From Magnetospirillum sp. (GTDB lineage: Bacteria; Pseudomonadota; Alphaproteobacteria; Rhodospirillales; Magnetospirillaceae), in the NCBI GenBank assembly GCA_024707145.1, contig JANQAI010000005.1:1240001-1304000 (forward strand): 64,000 nt of DNA, read 5' to 3'. Within the stretch, counting starts at the first letter, position 1; the number at the start of each line of letters is the position of its first letter. A program made the position numbers and the translations under genes. The notes beneath the pieces were generated by a model. The model saw only the letters and a list, made by a program, of their open reading frames with translations, was not told the DNA's origin and did not search any database. This document shows, in pieces, positions 9,638-20,857 of this stretch.

Positions 9638-10081
9638 ATGAGGATGCGTACCCTTTTGATCGCCGCCGCGTCGGCCCTCGCCCTGATGGCCGGCTCCGCC
9701 GTCGCCCAGTCGGGCGGCACCGCCGTGAGCCCGACCGTTCCCAGCACCACCACGTCGCCGTCCACCGGCCTGAGCACCTCCGGTCCGGGCTCCACGCCGG
9801 GCAGCGTCACCTCGCCGGGCACCGCCGGCTCGTCCGGCACCATGAACACCATGCCGGGGACCCCCATGCCGGGCAGCGGCATGCCCGGCTCGTCGGGCAG
9901 CACCATGGGCAACGGAACCATGGGCAGCGGCTCGTCGGGTGGAACTTGGCAGGGCCAGACCACCGCGCCGTCGGGCCTGGGCAGCGCCACCAGCAGCAAC
10001 CCGGCCCGCGACAACCAGACCGCGACCGGCACCCACTGCCCGCCGGGCACCCCGAACTGCGGCCCGGACGGCAGCCAGTAA
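9638..10081 (+). CDS. Secreted Ser/Thr/Gly/Pro/Met-rich low-complexity protein
   Basis: 147 residues with a clean signal peptide (LLIAASALALMAGSAVAQ, cleaved after AVA). The mature chain is low complexity: S/T/P/G-rich to residue 65, then repeats of the type MPGxxMPGSG and MGNGTMGSGS. A short C-terminus carries two Cys residues (HCPPGTPNCGPDG). This looks like a disordered exported or surface protein. The two Cys could form a disulfide. No function can be assigned. A terminator follows directly. Confidence 0.65.
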   Translation: MRMRTLLIAAASALALMAGSAVAQSGGTAVSPTVPSTTTSPSTGLSTSGPGSTPGSVTSPGTAGSSGTMNTMPGTPMPGSGMPGSSGSTMGNGTMGSGSSGGTWQGQTTAPSGLGSATSSNPARDNQTATGTHCPPGTPNCGPDGSQ

Positions 10082-10104
10082 GGACGGGCGGACTTGACGG
10101 GAAG

Positions 10105-10139
10105 GGGCGCGCCGGAACCTCCGGCGCGCCCGTTTCCGT
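10105..10139 (+). terminator. Strong GC hairpin between convergent genes
   Basis: A perfect 12-bp stem (10105-10116 with 10120-10131), loop ACC, followed by a T-rich stretch. It lies between the secreted protein stop (10081) and the stop of the convergent histidine kinase (10155), so it may serve mainly the plus strand. Confidence 0.8.
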
Positions 10140-10154
10140 TTCAAATCGGCCGTT

Positions 10155-12471
10155 TCAGGCGACCGGCTCCGGCCGGACCGCCGCCGGCCCGCCGGAGTCC
10201 ACCGCGGGCGGGGCCTCGACGGGGAAGCGCAGGACGAAGCAGGTGCCCCCGGTCCCCTGGCCGCCCTCCCGGCTGTCCACCCGGATGCTGCCGCGCAGGC
10301 GGGTGGTCACGATGTTGTAGACGATGTGCAGGCCGAGCCCGCTGCCCCCTCGCCGCGCCGCGTCGTGAAGAAGGGGTCGAAGACGCGTCCGAGATGAGCG
10401 GCGGGAATGCCGCAGCCGTCGTCGGAGAAGCGCAGCTCGACCTCCTGCGGGCCGGGACGGGTCACGGCGACGGTCAGCGTGCCGGCCCGCCCGTCCGGAT
10501 AGGCGTGGATCACCGCGTTCATCGTCAGGTTGGTCAGGACCTGGAACAGCGCGCCGGGATAGCTGTCCACCCACAGGCCCGCCGGGCAGTCCACCACCAC
10601 CCGGTGGGGGGTCTGCTTCAGCCGCGGGCGCAGGCTGGTCAGCACGTCGTCCAGATAGGCGGCCAGATCGACGCGGCGCCGCTCCTCGCTGGTCTGGTCC
10701 ACGGCGGTCTGCTTGAAGCTCTGGATCAGTTCGGCGGCGCGGTTCAGGTTGCTCTCGATCAGCCGGCAGGCCTCCCCCGCGGTGGCGAGATAGCCGGTGA
10801 AGTCGGCGCGGCGCAGCGTGTTGGCCTCGACTCCGCGGGCCACCTTGCGGGTCTGGTCGGCGAGGTGGGTGATGCCGGTCAGGGCGATGCCCACCGGCGT
10901 GTTCACCTCGTGCGCCACCCCCGCCACCATCCCGCCGAGCGAGGCCATCTTCTCCGCCTGGATCAGATGGGCCTGGGTGTCGCGCAGGTCGGCCAGGGCG
11001 CCCTCGGCGCGCTGCTTGGCGGCCTCCGTCTCCTCCTCCGACCGCTTGCGCAGGGTGATGTCGTTGACGGCGATGAGGATGGCCGGCTCGTCCACGTCGT
11101 GGATCCCCACCGCGGAGATCATCGCCCAGAAGGGCCGCCCCCGGCGGTGCGCATCTCCATCTCCAGGTCGCTCGCCGCCCCCTGGTCGGCCACCAGACGG
11201 GACAGCCGGGCGGCGTCGGACGGGTGGACGAAGAAGCGCGCGTTGCGCGTCAGCGCCAGCCGCGACCCCTCGGTCCCGAACAGCGCCTCGGCCTGCGGGT
11301 TGGCGAACAGGACGGCGTCGTCCGACCGCCGCGCGATCACGATGGGAAAGGGCGAGGCCGCCAGGATCGCCCGCATCCGCTCCTCCCCAGCCTTCAGCGC
11401 CTCGGCGTAGGCGTGGGTCTCCACCAGCGCCGTGCCGAACCGCTCCACGCTGGTGGAGATGGCCTGAAGCTCCGCGAACAGGGCGGGCGGCAGGCGGACG
11501 GTCCGGCGCTCCCGCTGCACCATGGCCAGCGCCTGCGAGGCCCGGCGGATCGGGCGGACCACATGGACGCGCAGCAGCACGTAGAGCAGCGTCTGCACCG
11601 CCGAGGCGACGCCCAGCCCGACCAGCACGATCCACAGGCCGCTGCGCGCCTGATCGGTCAGGGTGTCGGCGATGCGCCGCGTGTTGGTCGCGGCGGCGTC
11701 GGTCAGGCTGCCGCTGAGGTCGTTGAGCACGCCGTGGGCGATCTCCGTCTCCAGCCCCATCAGCCCCGCTTCCGACAGGATGGTCCGGCGCAGGGTGAAC
11801 AGCTCGCCCAGCCCGTCCAGGTCGCGCGCGGTGCGGGCCAGGGGCGCCCTCTCCCCCGGCTCCAGCGGGATCAGCGCGTTCACCACCTCGGCGGCGTGTT
11901 CGTGGAAGCGGGCGACCTCGCCGGCAAGCTGCACCGTGTCCGTCGCGATCAGGCCCGCGGCCAGCGCCTCCAGCGCGCGGTGGTAGGGCTCCTGCACGTC
12001 CAGGGGCGCGCCGGAGCGCAGCAGCCTCAGGAACGCCTCGTCCGCCTTGCGCTGCAGGGCGACCGCCTGGGCCGCCAGGGCGTCGATGGCGTCGGCCCGC
12101 TCCGCGGTGCGGCGCACCGCCTGGATCGCCGTTTCGAGCCGTTGCAGCAGCTCCGGCGCCGCCGCGTCCGCCGCGAAGCGCTGCGACACGCCCTCCACCT
12201 CGGCCAGGGCGCCGGCGCGCTCCTCCGGCGAGCGGGAGCGCAGGACGGCCTCGGCGAGCTGGCCCATGCGGGCGGCGAAGACGGCGTACTGGTGCTGGCG
12301 GGCGATCTGGGGAACGATGGCGCGGTCCGCCTCCTCCGCGAGGTCGAGCACCCGGACGAAGGCCCCGCCCACCCCGAGGGTCAGCCCGGCCATCAGAAAC
12401 GCCGTGGCCAGCGCGGTGAGCATCGTCACCGTGTGCAGCCGAAGCCGCCGGCCCGCCTGTTTCTCCGTCAC
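10155..12471 (-). CDS. Membrane sensor histidine kinase (PAS, HisKA, HATPase), broken by two one-base deletions
   Basis: Three overlapping frames make one 772-residue protein once a G is restored at two homopolymers (plus-strand C runs at 11138-11142 and 10345-10349). Start is GTG 12471 behind GGAGGAGCAG. Order: membrane span (about 15-38), periplasmic helical sensor, second span (about 285-310), HAMP-like linker, PAS (about 370-490), HisKA with phospho-His in MVAGVAHEVNTPVG, and HATPase with N box, DDGCGIP and GSGLGLHIV. The HEVNTP variant of the H box is common in large alphaproteobacterial kinases. No response regulator is adjacent. Each repair restores family motifs exactly at the joint, so sequencing error is more likely than a true pseudogene. 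Confidence 0.85.
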
Positions 12472-12604
12472 CCGCTGCTCCTCCGCCGTTGCGGCGGCCC
12501 GATCGCCAAGCCCGATCTTTTGGCCCGATCGTTAGGATAGCCGCTTCCGCCCGCGAGGGAAATGGTGGCACACCGAACAGTTAAGGAGGCCGCCCAAGGG
12601 ACGG

Positions 12605-13318
12605 CTACAGGGTGGCGGCGTCCTCCAGGCTGGCGGTTCCCGCGGCGGTGGCGGCCAGGGTGCGGAACAGCGCCTGCTGGCGTTGGTCGGCGACCAGATA
12701 TTCGGGGTGCCACTGCACGCCGATCAGGAAGGGGTGGTGGACGGCCTCGATCCCCTGGACGATCCCCACGGTCTCGCGCGCCACCACGCGCAGGCCGTCG
12801 CCCAGCCGGTCCACCGCCTGATGGTGCAGCGCGTTGACCCGGCATTCGGCGATGCCGAGGATGCGGTAGAGATGGCTGCGCGGGTCGATGCGGATGCGCT
12901 TGCGCGGCAGCACGGTGCGCAGCCGCGGCGCCTCCTCGTACATCTCGTGGATGTCGGTGAGCAGCGAGCCGCCGCGGTGCACGTTGATCATCTGCGAGCC
13001 CCGGCAGATGCCCAGCACGGGAAGCCGCCGGGCCGCCGCGCCGTCCAGCGCGCACAGCTCCAGCCGGTCGCGCTCCGGGTCGATGCGCATCTTCGGGCGG
13101 GCCGTCTCGCCGTAGAGGGCGGCGTCGATGTCGTCGCCGCCGCCGACCACCAGCCCGTCCAGCCGCTCGATGGGAAAGGGGTCGCGCGCCGTGATGCGCA
13201 CCGCCCGCGCCCCGGCGCGGCGCAGCGCCAGACGGTTCGCCCACCAGGCGATGCGGCTGCCATGCACCGACGCGGTGACTCCGATCAGGGGGCGACCCCG
13301 TGCGATGAAGGCGGCCAT
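12605..13318 (-). CDS. Class I glutamine amidotransferase-like hydrolase (peptidase C26, PuuD-like)
   Basis: 237 residues from ATG 13318. The nucleophile elbow reads LGICRGSQMINV (Cys in GICRG) and the catalytic His lies in GVQWHPEY. Together with DGLVVGGGDDIDAALYGE this is the gamma-glutamyl-GABA hydrolase (PuuD) type, which cleaves gamma-glutamyl amides. The gene follows the amidoligase by 10 bases. Amidoligases paired with a glutaminase-like hydrolase have been described as systems for making and trimming peptide-like amide bonds. The substrate cannot be told from sequence. Confidence 0.85.
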   Translation of the reverse strand: MAAFIARGRPLIGVTASVHGSRIAWWANRLALRRAGARAVRITARDPFPIERLDGLVVGGGDDIDAALYGETARPKMRIDPERDRLELCALDGAAARRLPVLGICRGSQMINVHRGGSLLTDIHEMYEEAPRLRTVLPRKRIRIDPRSHLYRILGIAECRVNALHHQAVDRLGDGLRVVARETVGIVQGIEAVHHPFLIGVQWHPEYLVADQRQQALFRTLAATAAGTASLEDAATL

Positions 13319-13328
13319 GTCGCCCCCG

Positions 13329-14377
13329 TCAGACGGCGAGCCGCCGGCCCGCCTCGGCGGCCCAGCCGTCCAGCGCCTGGCGCGCGGCGAAGGCGCGGAA
13401 GTCCGCCCCCAGCGCGTCGAGCCGGTCGCGGTCCGCCGCCAGCTCCTCCACCGCCACCCAGCGGTTCCAGTCCTGGGCCAGGCACCAGTCCGGATCGCCC
13501 AGCCGGGCGTTCGGCAGGCGGTAATGGAAGGTCGGGCGGGGCCGCACATGCGGGTCGCTCAGCTTGGCCGCCATCGTCTCCGGGGCGAGATGGGCGAACA
13601 GCGGGAAGAGGTCCAGTTCGCGGTTGCGGGTCGGGTTGGCCTCCAGATAGTCGCCGATCAGCCCGTCGAGGTCCGGACGGTAGGCGGGATCGACGACCTT
13701 CACCGCGTACTCCACCGGGAAGGCGGCGATGAAGCCGGTCAGGCGCCGGGTCGGGTCCACGCGGATCTCGCGGCGCAGCCAGGGGCGAGCAGGAGGAAGG
13801 CCTTCAGATGGTCCAGCACATACTCCCCGTCGGTGCGCGCCACCTGCGGGTTCAGGTGCAGGCCGAAGGCGAACAGCGGGCTGGCGCCCGTGCCGGCGGC
13901 CCCCTGGGCGCTCAGGGCGGCGAACAGGGGCTCCAGCTCGGCCAGCCGGGCGATGGGAATGGGCGGGGCGGCGATCTCGAAGGGCATGACGAGGCTGCCG
14001 ATGTTGCCCCACCAGGGCCGCAGCGCCTCCACCATGCCGTCAACCGCCTTGGCCACCGCCTTGCCGACCGTCTTGTCGACCGACATGTCCACGGCTCCGG
14101 GCTCGCCGTCCTGCGCCTTGTCGGGATGGGCGGAGCGCATGTCCAGCTCCACCGAGAAGTCGCCAAGCCGCGTGCCGGTCACCCGGCAGCGGTGCGGGTC
14201 CTCCGGTTCCAGCGCGCCGCCGTACAGGCGGTGCACCACCGCCGCCGCGGAGGGGGCGTCGAGGTTGGCGAACTCGACCTCCACGCCGACCGTGCGCGGG
14301 GCGCCGTCCGTCGTGGTGGAATGGGGGGCGTGCGGAATGTGGTGTCCATGGCGCCCGTTCAACACGGCGCCCGGCAT
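13329..14377 (-). CDS. Putative amidoligase (amidoligase_2 family), one-base frameshift
   Basis: The first frame begins TVGVEVEFANLDAPSAAAVV, the GxExEF motif of the glutamine-synthetase-like amidoligase fold. It carries on to HLNPQVARTDGEYVLDHLKAFLLLAP, where the reading shifts. Adding one C at the run 13782-13785 (G run on the plus strand) continues the protein as WLRREIRVDPTRRLTGFI...FPVEYAVKVVDP, giving 349 residues. The family forms amide bonds from a carboxylate and an amine using ATP. It lies directly upstream of the PuuD-like hydrolase with which it probably forms an operon. The frameshift is judged a sequencing error because both halves keep family motifs. Confidence 0.8.
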
Positions 14378-14409
14378 GGCGGTTCCACCACCATGATCGC
14401 CGCCGGCTC

Positions 14410-16115
14410 TCAGCCGGGATCCCGACCCGTCGCCGCCCGCGGCAGATAGAGCGTCATGGTGGTGCCGGCGCCGACGGTGCTGGTCACCGTGACCGTCCCG
14501 CCCGATTGCCGGGCAAAGCCGAAGACCTGGCTGAGCCCCAGCCCGGTCCCCTTCCCGTCCGGCTTGGTCGTGAAGAAGGGCTCGAAGATTCGGCGCAGAT
14601 GCTCCGGCGGGATGCCGGTTCCGGTGTCGCGGACGGCCAGCGCGACGAATTCGCCGGTCAGCCCGGTGTCGTCGCCCCGCCGGCCCGGCAGGCTCGGTTT
14701 TCCGCCATGACGGTCAGCGTGCCGCCGTCCGGCATGGCGTCGCGCGCGTTCACCGCCAGATTGAGCAGCGCCACCTCCATGGCGTCCGGATCGGCGATGA
14801 TCGGCCAGAGGCTGTCCGGAACGATCAGGGCGGTGTCCACCGCGCTGCCGGCGGAGCGCGCCAGCAGGGCCTCCAGCGACGCCTTGCGGTCCTGCAGGCG
14901 GAAGGGCACCGGCTCGTAGACGCTGCGGCGGCCGAAGGCGGCCATCTGCCGCATCAGCGCCTGCCCGCGCGTCACCGCCCCCTCGATCTCGGGCAGCACG
15001 CGGGTGATGCGGTCCGGGTCGTTGGGGCGGCTGCGGATGACGGCGATGCCGCTCATCACGACGGTCAGCAGATTGGCGATGTCGTGGGCGACGCCGCCGG
15101 TCATGCGGCCCAGGGCCTCCAGCCGCAGGCTTTCCTCCCGCGCCGCCTCCTGGCGGCGGCGCAGCCGCAATTCGCGGACGAGGAGCCAGAGGAAGGCGCC
15201 CGCCATCAGCAGGCTGGCCAGCGCCCCCGCCCCGGCCAGCCACAGCGCGTTGGAGACCGGCGCCCGATAGGCGTCCCGCGGCATCGCGAAATGGACCGAC
15301 CATCCATAGTCGTGCAGCTTGCGGAAGGCGACCACGGTCGGCGTGCCCTCCAGGCTCACCCCGTCGTAAACGCCGCTTCCGGCGGTGCGGCGGGCGTGGA
15401 GCGCGGTTTCGCTGGCGTGGCGTCCGATCAGGTTCGGGTCGCCGCCGGCCCGCGCCACCAGACGCCCTTCGGCGTCGATGACGGCGGCGATCCAGCCCGG
15501 CGGCAGGCTGTTGCCGAACAGCAGGCTCTGGAATCCCTCCGGCATCACCACCGCCGACAGGACGGCGACCGTCACGCCGTTGCGCGTCACCGGAACGCGG
15601 ATGGGGAAGGCGTGGACGCTGCGCGGGCCGCGCAGGATCGTGCCGACCACCGGCTTGCCCGTCTCCACCACGCGCCGGTGGCTGTCCATGTCCAGCACCC
15701 TGCCCCGGACGCCGCCCACCAGGAAGGGGGCGTCGACCAGCCGGTTCCCCTCGACATCGCTGAGGACGATGGTCGACCACAGGGGAAGCGCGCCCTGCAC
15801 CCGTTCGGCGTATTCGAAGAAGGCCACGGCATCGACCTCGCGGCCCGCGGCCAGACTGTCCAGCAGGGGCGACGCCGCCACCGCCTTCAGCGCGTCCATC
15901 TGCGCGGACAGCTCGCGGTCCACCAGGGCCGACATGCGGTCCACCAGGGAGACGGCGTTGGACTCCATCGCGCTTTGCTGCCCCCGCAGCCAGGCGCCGC
16001 CGAAAGCCGCCGACAGGGCAACCAGCGGCAGCAACGCGGCCAGCACCAGAAGGACCAGCGGACGATGGTGGGACTTCGACGGCAAGTGGATCTTCCGGAT
16101 CGGCGGGGCGTGCAC
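14410..16115 (-). CDS. Sensor histidine kinase with extracellular Cache-like sensor, one-base frameshift
   Basis: Repaired length about 568 residues. Order: short N-terminus, membrane span ([19 protein letters not shown]), about 240-residue periplasmic region with a Cache/PAS-like pattern ([18 protein letters not shown] and [15 protein letters not shown]), second span ([16 protein letters not shown]), HisKA with [11 protein letters not shown], then HATPase ([36 protein letters not shown]). One base is missing near 14698-14706; adding it changes the joint to [16 protein letters not shown] in one frame. GTG 16115, behind GGAGGACG, is the preferred start; GTG 16172 is also open. No partner regulator is next to it. 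Confidence 0.83.
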
Positions 16116-16370
16116 TGTAGCACGCCCGTCCTCCGCTGAAAGCGGGTGATCCGGCCCGGGAGCGCCACACACCCCAATTTACCACAGGTTGCGCAACCAG
16201 CGACGACGATCCCAGGGAAATTCCCCACGGAACGGCCGCGCGGAATTATTTGCAGGACGCCGCGCAGGAGTCGCCACCGGCGCGCGTCGAATCCGGCATC
16301 CGCAACCCATCCCGTCAAGGCCGAACTCCGTCCGCGCAGGGGAGAACGGCACAGGACGAAGGAGACCGCC

Positions 16371-17027
16371 ATGTCCATCTCAAGCGTGACGTCATCGGCC
16401 GCGTCCGGCATCGCCCAGCAGCGGGCCGCCGGACCGGGCAAGGACATCCGCGACGGCATGCATCAGTTGAAGGACGCCGTCAAATCCGGCGACCTCGATT
16501 CGATCCAGAGCGCCTATGACTCGCTGTCCAAGCTGCAAAGCCGGAGCGGTTCGGCGTCCGACGCCAACTCTCCCCTCAACAAGATGCTGACCGCCGTGGG
16601 CGAGGCGCTGGAGACGGGCGACGTCTCGCAGGTCCAGCAGGCCTTCGCGGCGAACGGTCCGAAGGGAGCCCAGGGACCGGGCGGCCCCGGCGGCGCGGGT
16701 GGCCCGCCTCCCGGTCCGCCGCCGGGCGGCGCCGGCGGTCCGCCGGACGAGATGAAGGACGCCATGGGCAGCCTGTCGCAGGCGCTGCAATCCGGCGACC
16801 TGTCGGGCGCGCAGGAGTCCGTCTCGTCCCTGCTCTCCTTCCTGCAGGAGAATGCGGACGACAGCGCCACGTCGTCCACATCCTCGTCCTCGTCGGTGGC
16901 CGACCTGTTCAAGACGGCCCTGCAAAGCATGAGCGGCGCGCTTCAGTCGGGCGACCTGTCGGGCGCGCAGAAGGCCTTCTCCTCGCTGGCTCCCCGCGGT
17001 TCGCAAGGCGTGGACACGCTGGTCTGA
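16371..17027 (+). CDS. Cytoplasmic protein with four helical repeats and a Gly/Pro hinge, unknown function
   Basis: 218 residues from ATG 16371 with AAGGAG upstream. Four related helical units are visible around residues 33-55, 75-92, 135-160 and 187-208. They share the core L..AL.SGDLSGAQ..FSSL. Two sit before and two after a Gly/Pro linker (residues 96-126). There is no signal peptide and no membrane span. The start MSISSVTSSAASGIAQQ resembles proteins exported by flagellar or type III routes, but that is speculation. It is divergent from the histidine kinase at 16115. Confidence 0.7.
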   Translation: MSISSVTSSAASGIAQQRAAGPGKDIRDGMHQLKDAVKSGDLDSIQSAYDSLSKLQSRSGSASDANSPLNKMLTAVGEALETGDVSQVQQAFAANGPKGAQGPGGPGGAGGPPPGPPPGGAGGPPDEMKDAMGSLSQALQSGDLSGAQESVSSLLSFLQENADDSATSSTSSSSSVADLFKTALQSMSGALQSGDLSGAQKAFSSLAPRGSQGVDTLV

Positions 17028-17353
17028 TCCGCGGCGACGCAACCGGGTGCCTTTCCCCCGAAGGCATCCGGCGCCGCCCCCACCCGCCCGCCGATCGAAA
17101 GAGGTGGTGATTAACCCGTTCGATGAAGTGAAATCCTAAAATTTTAGGAGAAATACATAAGTAAATCCCAACTTCATCACTCCACCTACCCCTTTATTTC
17201 CAGCAAAAATCCCGCAGGTTGCCGATCTCAAAGAAAATAAATCCCGCCCATTAACTGCGATTTAACCATGCAAAGGTTATTCGGAACACAGGCGAAACGA
17301 TAGCGGACTTTTGGTTCCGGCCGCTTTCCCGCCCGATGGGAGCCTGTGACACG
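17028..17353. other. AT-rich intergenic region before the hybrid kinase
   Basis: A clear drop in GC from 17,100 to 17,290 with A/T runs, in contrast to the surrounding GC-rich genes. It probably holds the promoter of the kinase gene at 17354. I see no open frame with coding character and no strong hairpin. Confidence 0.45.
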
Positions 17354-20324
17354 ATGACCTTGCTGGCCCGCCTTTTCCTGCTGGTGCTTCTGGCCGTCCT
17401 GCCGGCCCTGGGCATCCAGGCCTACAGCGTGTTCCAGTTCCGTGCGGAGCGCGCCGAGGAAGTCGCGGCCCAGGCCGAGCGGCTGCTGCATCTGGTCGAG
17501 GGGAGCAGGCGCGGATCGTCGACGGCGCGCGGCTGATGGTCACCTCCATCGCGGAATCCGCCACCCTGCGGTTCGGCGACTTCGCCCAGTGCCAGGCCCA
17601 TCTGATCCGGCTCGCCCAACGCGCCCCCGAATACCGCAACCTGTCCGTCCTCGACCGCGACGGCGCCGTCCTGTGCAGCGCCACGCCCGACGGCGCGCCC
17701 GCCGCCGCCGGCCTTCCCAATGCCCAGCGCCCCTATGTCCGCCGCGCGCTGGAGGAGGGGCGGTTCATCGTCGGCGAATGGACGACTCCCGGTCCGGCGG
17801 CGGAACCCGGCACCGCCATGCTGCCCTTCGCGGTGCCCTTCCGCGACGAGGCCGGCGCCGTCGCCGGGGTGGTGACGCTCGGCCTCGACCTGCCCTGGCT
17901 GGCCACCAACTTCGCGGCGCGCCCCTGCCCGAGAACGCCAGCCTGCTGGTCACCGACCGCAACGGCACCATCCTGGTCAAGCTGCCCAACGGCATCGCCC
18001 AGCGCGGCGAGCGCGTGCCGCAACCCTATCTGAACCTGCTGGGCGAAACGCGCGGCGGAGTCACCACCCTGCCCGGGATGGACGGGGTGGCGCGGGTGCT
18101 GGCCTATTCGCCGTCCCGCCAGGGCACGCGCGACCTGTTCATCAGCGTCGGGCTCGACCACACCGCCGTGGCCGGCACCATCGACCGCGCCACCCGCCAG
18201 GGCCTGCTGATGACGCTGACCGGGCTGCTGGTCGCCATCCTGGCCGCCTGGATCGGCGGCACCCTGTTCATCCGCCGCCCGGTCGAGGCGCTGATCCGCG
18301 CCACCCAGGGGTGGAGCGCCGGCAACTCCAGCGCGCGGGCCGGTCTGGTGGACCGCAAGTCGGAGATCGGCCAGCTCGGCCGCGCCTTCGACGCCATGGC
18401 CGAGACCCTGGAGGCCCGCGAGCGCGCGCTGCGCGGCTCGGAGGAGCATCTGCGCGCCGTGCTGGACGCGCTGCCCACCTTCGTCGGCGTGCTGAGCCCG
18501 GCGGGCGACGTGCTCCAGGTCAACCAGACCGCCGTCCAGGCGTCCGGCCTGCCGGTGGAGCAGATCGTCGGCCACCCCTTCCACGAGGCCTGCCGGCGCG
18601 CCTTCGCCGGCGCCGCGGGCGAGCGCCTGCGCGACGCGGTGGAACGCGCCGCCCACGGCGACTCCGCACGCTTCGACGCGCCGGTGCGCATCGCCGGGGA
18701 TCGCGCGGCGATCATGGAGATGCGGGTCACCCCGATGCACGGAAGCGACGGGCGGATCACCCACCTGATCGTCTCGGGCATCGACATCACCGAGCGCAAG
18801 TCCACCGAGGAGGCGCTGCGCGTCGCCAACGAGCGCTTCCGCACGGCGCTGCGCAACTCCGGCGTCGTGGTGTTCAACCAGGATTGCGCCCTGCGCTACA
18901 CCTGGATGCACAACCCGGCCCTCGGCTTCACGGCGGAGCGCGTCGTCGGCAAGACCGACATCGAAGTGTTCGAGGACGCCGCCGACGCCGAAGCCCTGAC
19001 CGCCATCAAGCGCCGGGCGCTGGAGACCGGCGAGGGCGTCCGCGAGGAGGTCCGCATCCGCCTCGCCGGGCAGGACCATTTCTACGACATGACCATCGAC
19101 CCGCTGCGCGGCCCGGACGGCACGCTGGCCGGCATCACCTGCGCCGCCGTGGATGTGACCGGCCGCAAGCAGGCCGAGGCCGACCTGCGCCGCGCGCGGG
19201 AGGAGGCGGAGCACGCCGCCGTCGGCAAGTCCAAGTTCCTGGCCGTCGCCAGCCACGACCTGCGCCAGCCCGTGCAGTCGCTCTACCTCTTCGCCGCCGC
19301 CCTGGGCGACCGTCTGCAGGGCCACCCCAGCCTGCCGCTGCTCGACAACATGCGTCAGGCGCTGGACACGCTGAAGGGTCTGCTGGACGGTCTGCTCGAC
19401 ATGTCGCGGCTCGAATCCGGCAAGATCGCCGCCAACCCGGTGGAGGTCCGGCTGGGGCAGGTCCTGGGCCGTCTGGTTGCCGAATACGCGCCGCGCGCCG
19501 CCCAGAAGGGGCTGGAACTGCGCGCCGTCCCGACGCGGGCCTGGGTGCGCACCGATCCGTCGCATCTGGAGCGCATCCTGCGCAACCTGATCGAGAACGC
19601 GCTGCGCTACACCCGCCAGGGCCGCATCCTGATCGGCTGCCGCCGCAGCGGTCCCGACCGGCTGCGCGTCGAGGTGTGGGACAGCGGCGTCGGCATCCCC
19701 GCCGACCGGCTGGAGGACATTTTCGAGGAGTTCACCCAGATCCAGGGCAGCGGCGACCGCGGGCTGGGCCTCGGCCTCGCCATCGTCAAGCGCCTGTCGA
19801 AACTGCTCGACCACCGCGTGCGCGTGCGCTCGAAGGAGGGGATCGGCTCCGTCTTCTCGGTGGAGATGCCGCGCGTCGTCGTGGAGAAGCCCCGTGCCGC
19901 CGCCGCCCCGCCCGCCATGGACCTCTTCCGGCAGGCCGCCAACGACTGCGCGACCAAGGGCATGGTGCTGGTCATCGACGACGAGGCGATCATCCTGCTC
20001 GGCCTGAAGGCGATGCTGGAGGGCTGGGGCTACAGCGTGCTGACCGCGCGCTCGGGGGATCAGGCGCTGGAACGGCTGCGCGCCGACGGGCGCCGCCCGC
20101 AGATCGTGCTGGCCGACTACCAGCTCCAGCAGGGGCGGACCGGTCCGGAAGCGCTGGCCGCGGTGCAGGGGCTGGTCGGCAAGGACGTGCCGGGCATCAT
20201 CCTGACCGGCGACACCGCCCCGGAACGGCTGGACGAGGCCCGCCGCAAGGGCTTCAGCATCCTGCACAAGCCGGTCTTCCCCAACGACCTGCGCAAGATG
20301 ATGGCGAACGCCGGGGCCGCGTGA
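17354..20324 (+). CDS. Hybrid sensor histidine kinase: membrane sensor, HAMP, two PAS, HisKA, HATPase, receiver; two one-base deletions
   Basis: Three frames join into about 990 residues after adding one base at the G run 17500-17503 and one at the C run 17922-17925. The N-terminus is a membrane span (LLARLFLLVLLAVLPALGI) and a periplasmic Cache-like sensor. A second span (LLMTLTGLLVAILAAWIGG) and HAMP follow. Two PAS domains (HLRAVLDALPTFVGVLSP and RFRTALRNSGVVVFNQD) come next. HisKA has SHDLRQPVQSL; HATPase has NALRYT, DSGVGIP and GLGLGLAIV. The C-terminal receiver carries VLVIDDE and the phospho-Asp in VLADYQL, with Lys in LHKPV. It resembles orphan hybrid kinases whose receiver acts as an internal phosphate sink. 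It converges with the small gene at 20568. Confidence 0.87.
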
Positions 20325-20346
20325 ACGGAAGGAAAGCGCGGCGGCG

Positions 20347-20568
20347 TCAGCGCCGACGGACGATCCGCCGCCACAGCGGCAGCGGGCGCTCCTCGGCGGC
20401 CTTCTCGTCCAGCCACTGGTCGGCCAGCTCGCGCACCTGCCAGCCGCCCAGGTAACGATCGCAGTCGATGGCGCTGTACAGACGCACCTTGTCCCGGCCG
20501 AGTCGTTCGAAATAGTCCAGCGTCCGCTGGCGGTCCGTCGCGTTCATCGGCGGGTTCATCGGGTCCAT
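20347..20568 (-). CDS. Small hypothetical protein
   Basis: 73 residues from ATG 20568, with AGGA eight bases upstream (ATG 20577 is alternative). The chain reads MDPMNPPMNATDRQRTLDYF, then a charged helix and a Trp-containing segment (GGWQVRELADQWL), ending in Arg-rich residues. GC-rich third positions suggest coding. No known family recognised. It ends 22 bases from the stop of the convergent kinase. Confidence 0.5.
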   Translation of the reverse strand: MDPMNPPMNATDRQRTLDYFERLGRDKVRLYSAIDCDRYLGGWQVRELADQWLDEKAAEERPLPLWRRIVRRR

Positions 20569-20857
20569 GGAGCGCATCCTGTCCGGCCTCCCCTCTGTGG
20601 TGCCCAAAAGAACGGCATACACCCGTCGCGGTTTGTTCAGTTGGTATATGGATTGGGCACGCAAGCATCCCAATAAGCCTTTGGTTGCAATGGCTTCCAT
20701 TCGCACCATCCGACGAAGGTCAGGTCTGCGGCCAAGGCGGTGCCCATCCCTTCCCACCCACCCCGCCGGCGTGCACAATGCGGCACACGGATGCGTGGGC
20801 GGCGGGCTGCCGCCCGGCGCGATCAAAAGACACCTTCAGAACCGGGAGCGGGGGATC

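Noticed and set aside
16371..17027. CRISPR or tandem DNA repeat suggested by repeated words
   Set aside because: The repeats are at protein level with varied codons and unequal spacing; no direct DNA repeat array is present here or elsewhere in the window.
10155..20324. Three sensor kinases as decayed pseudogenes
   Set aside because: Every break is a one-base change at a short G/C run (or next to an A/T run at 14698) and is repaired with all kinase motifs intact. Sequencing error is simpler.
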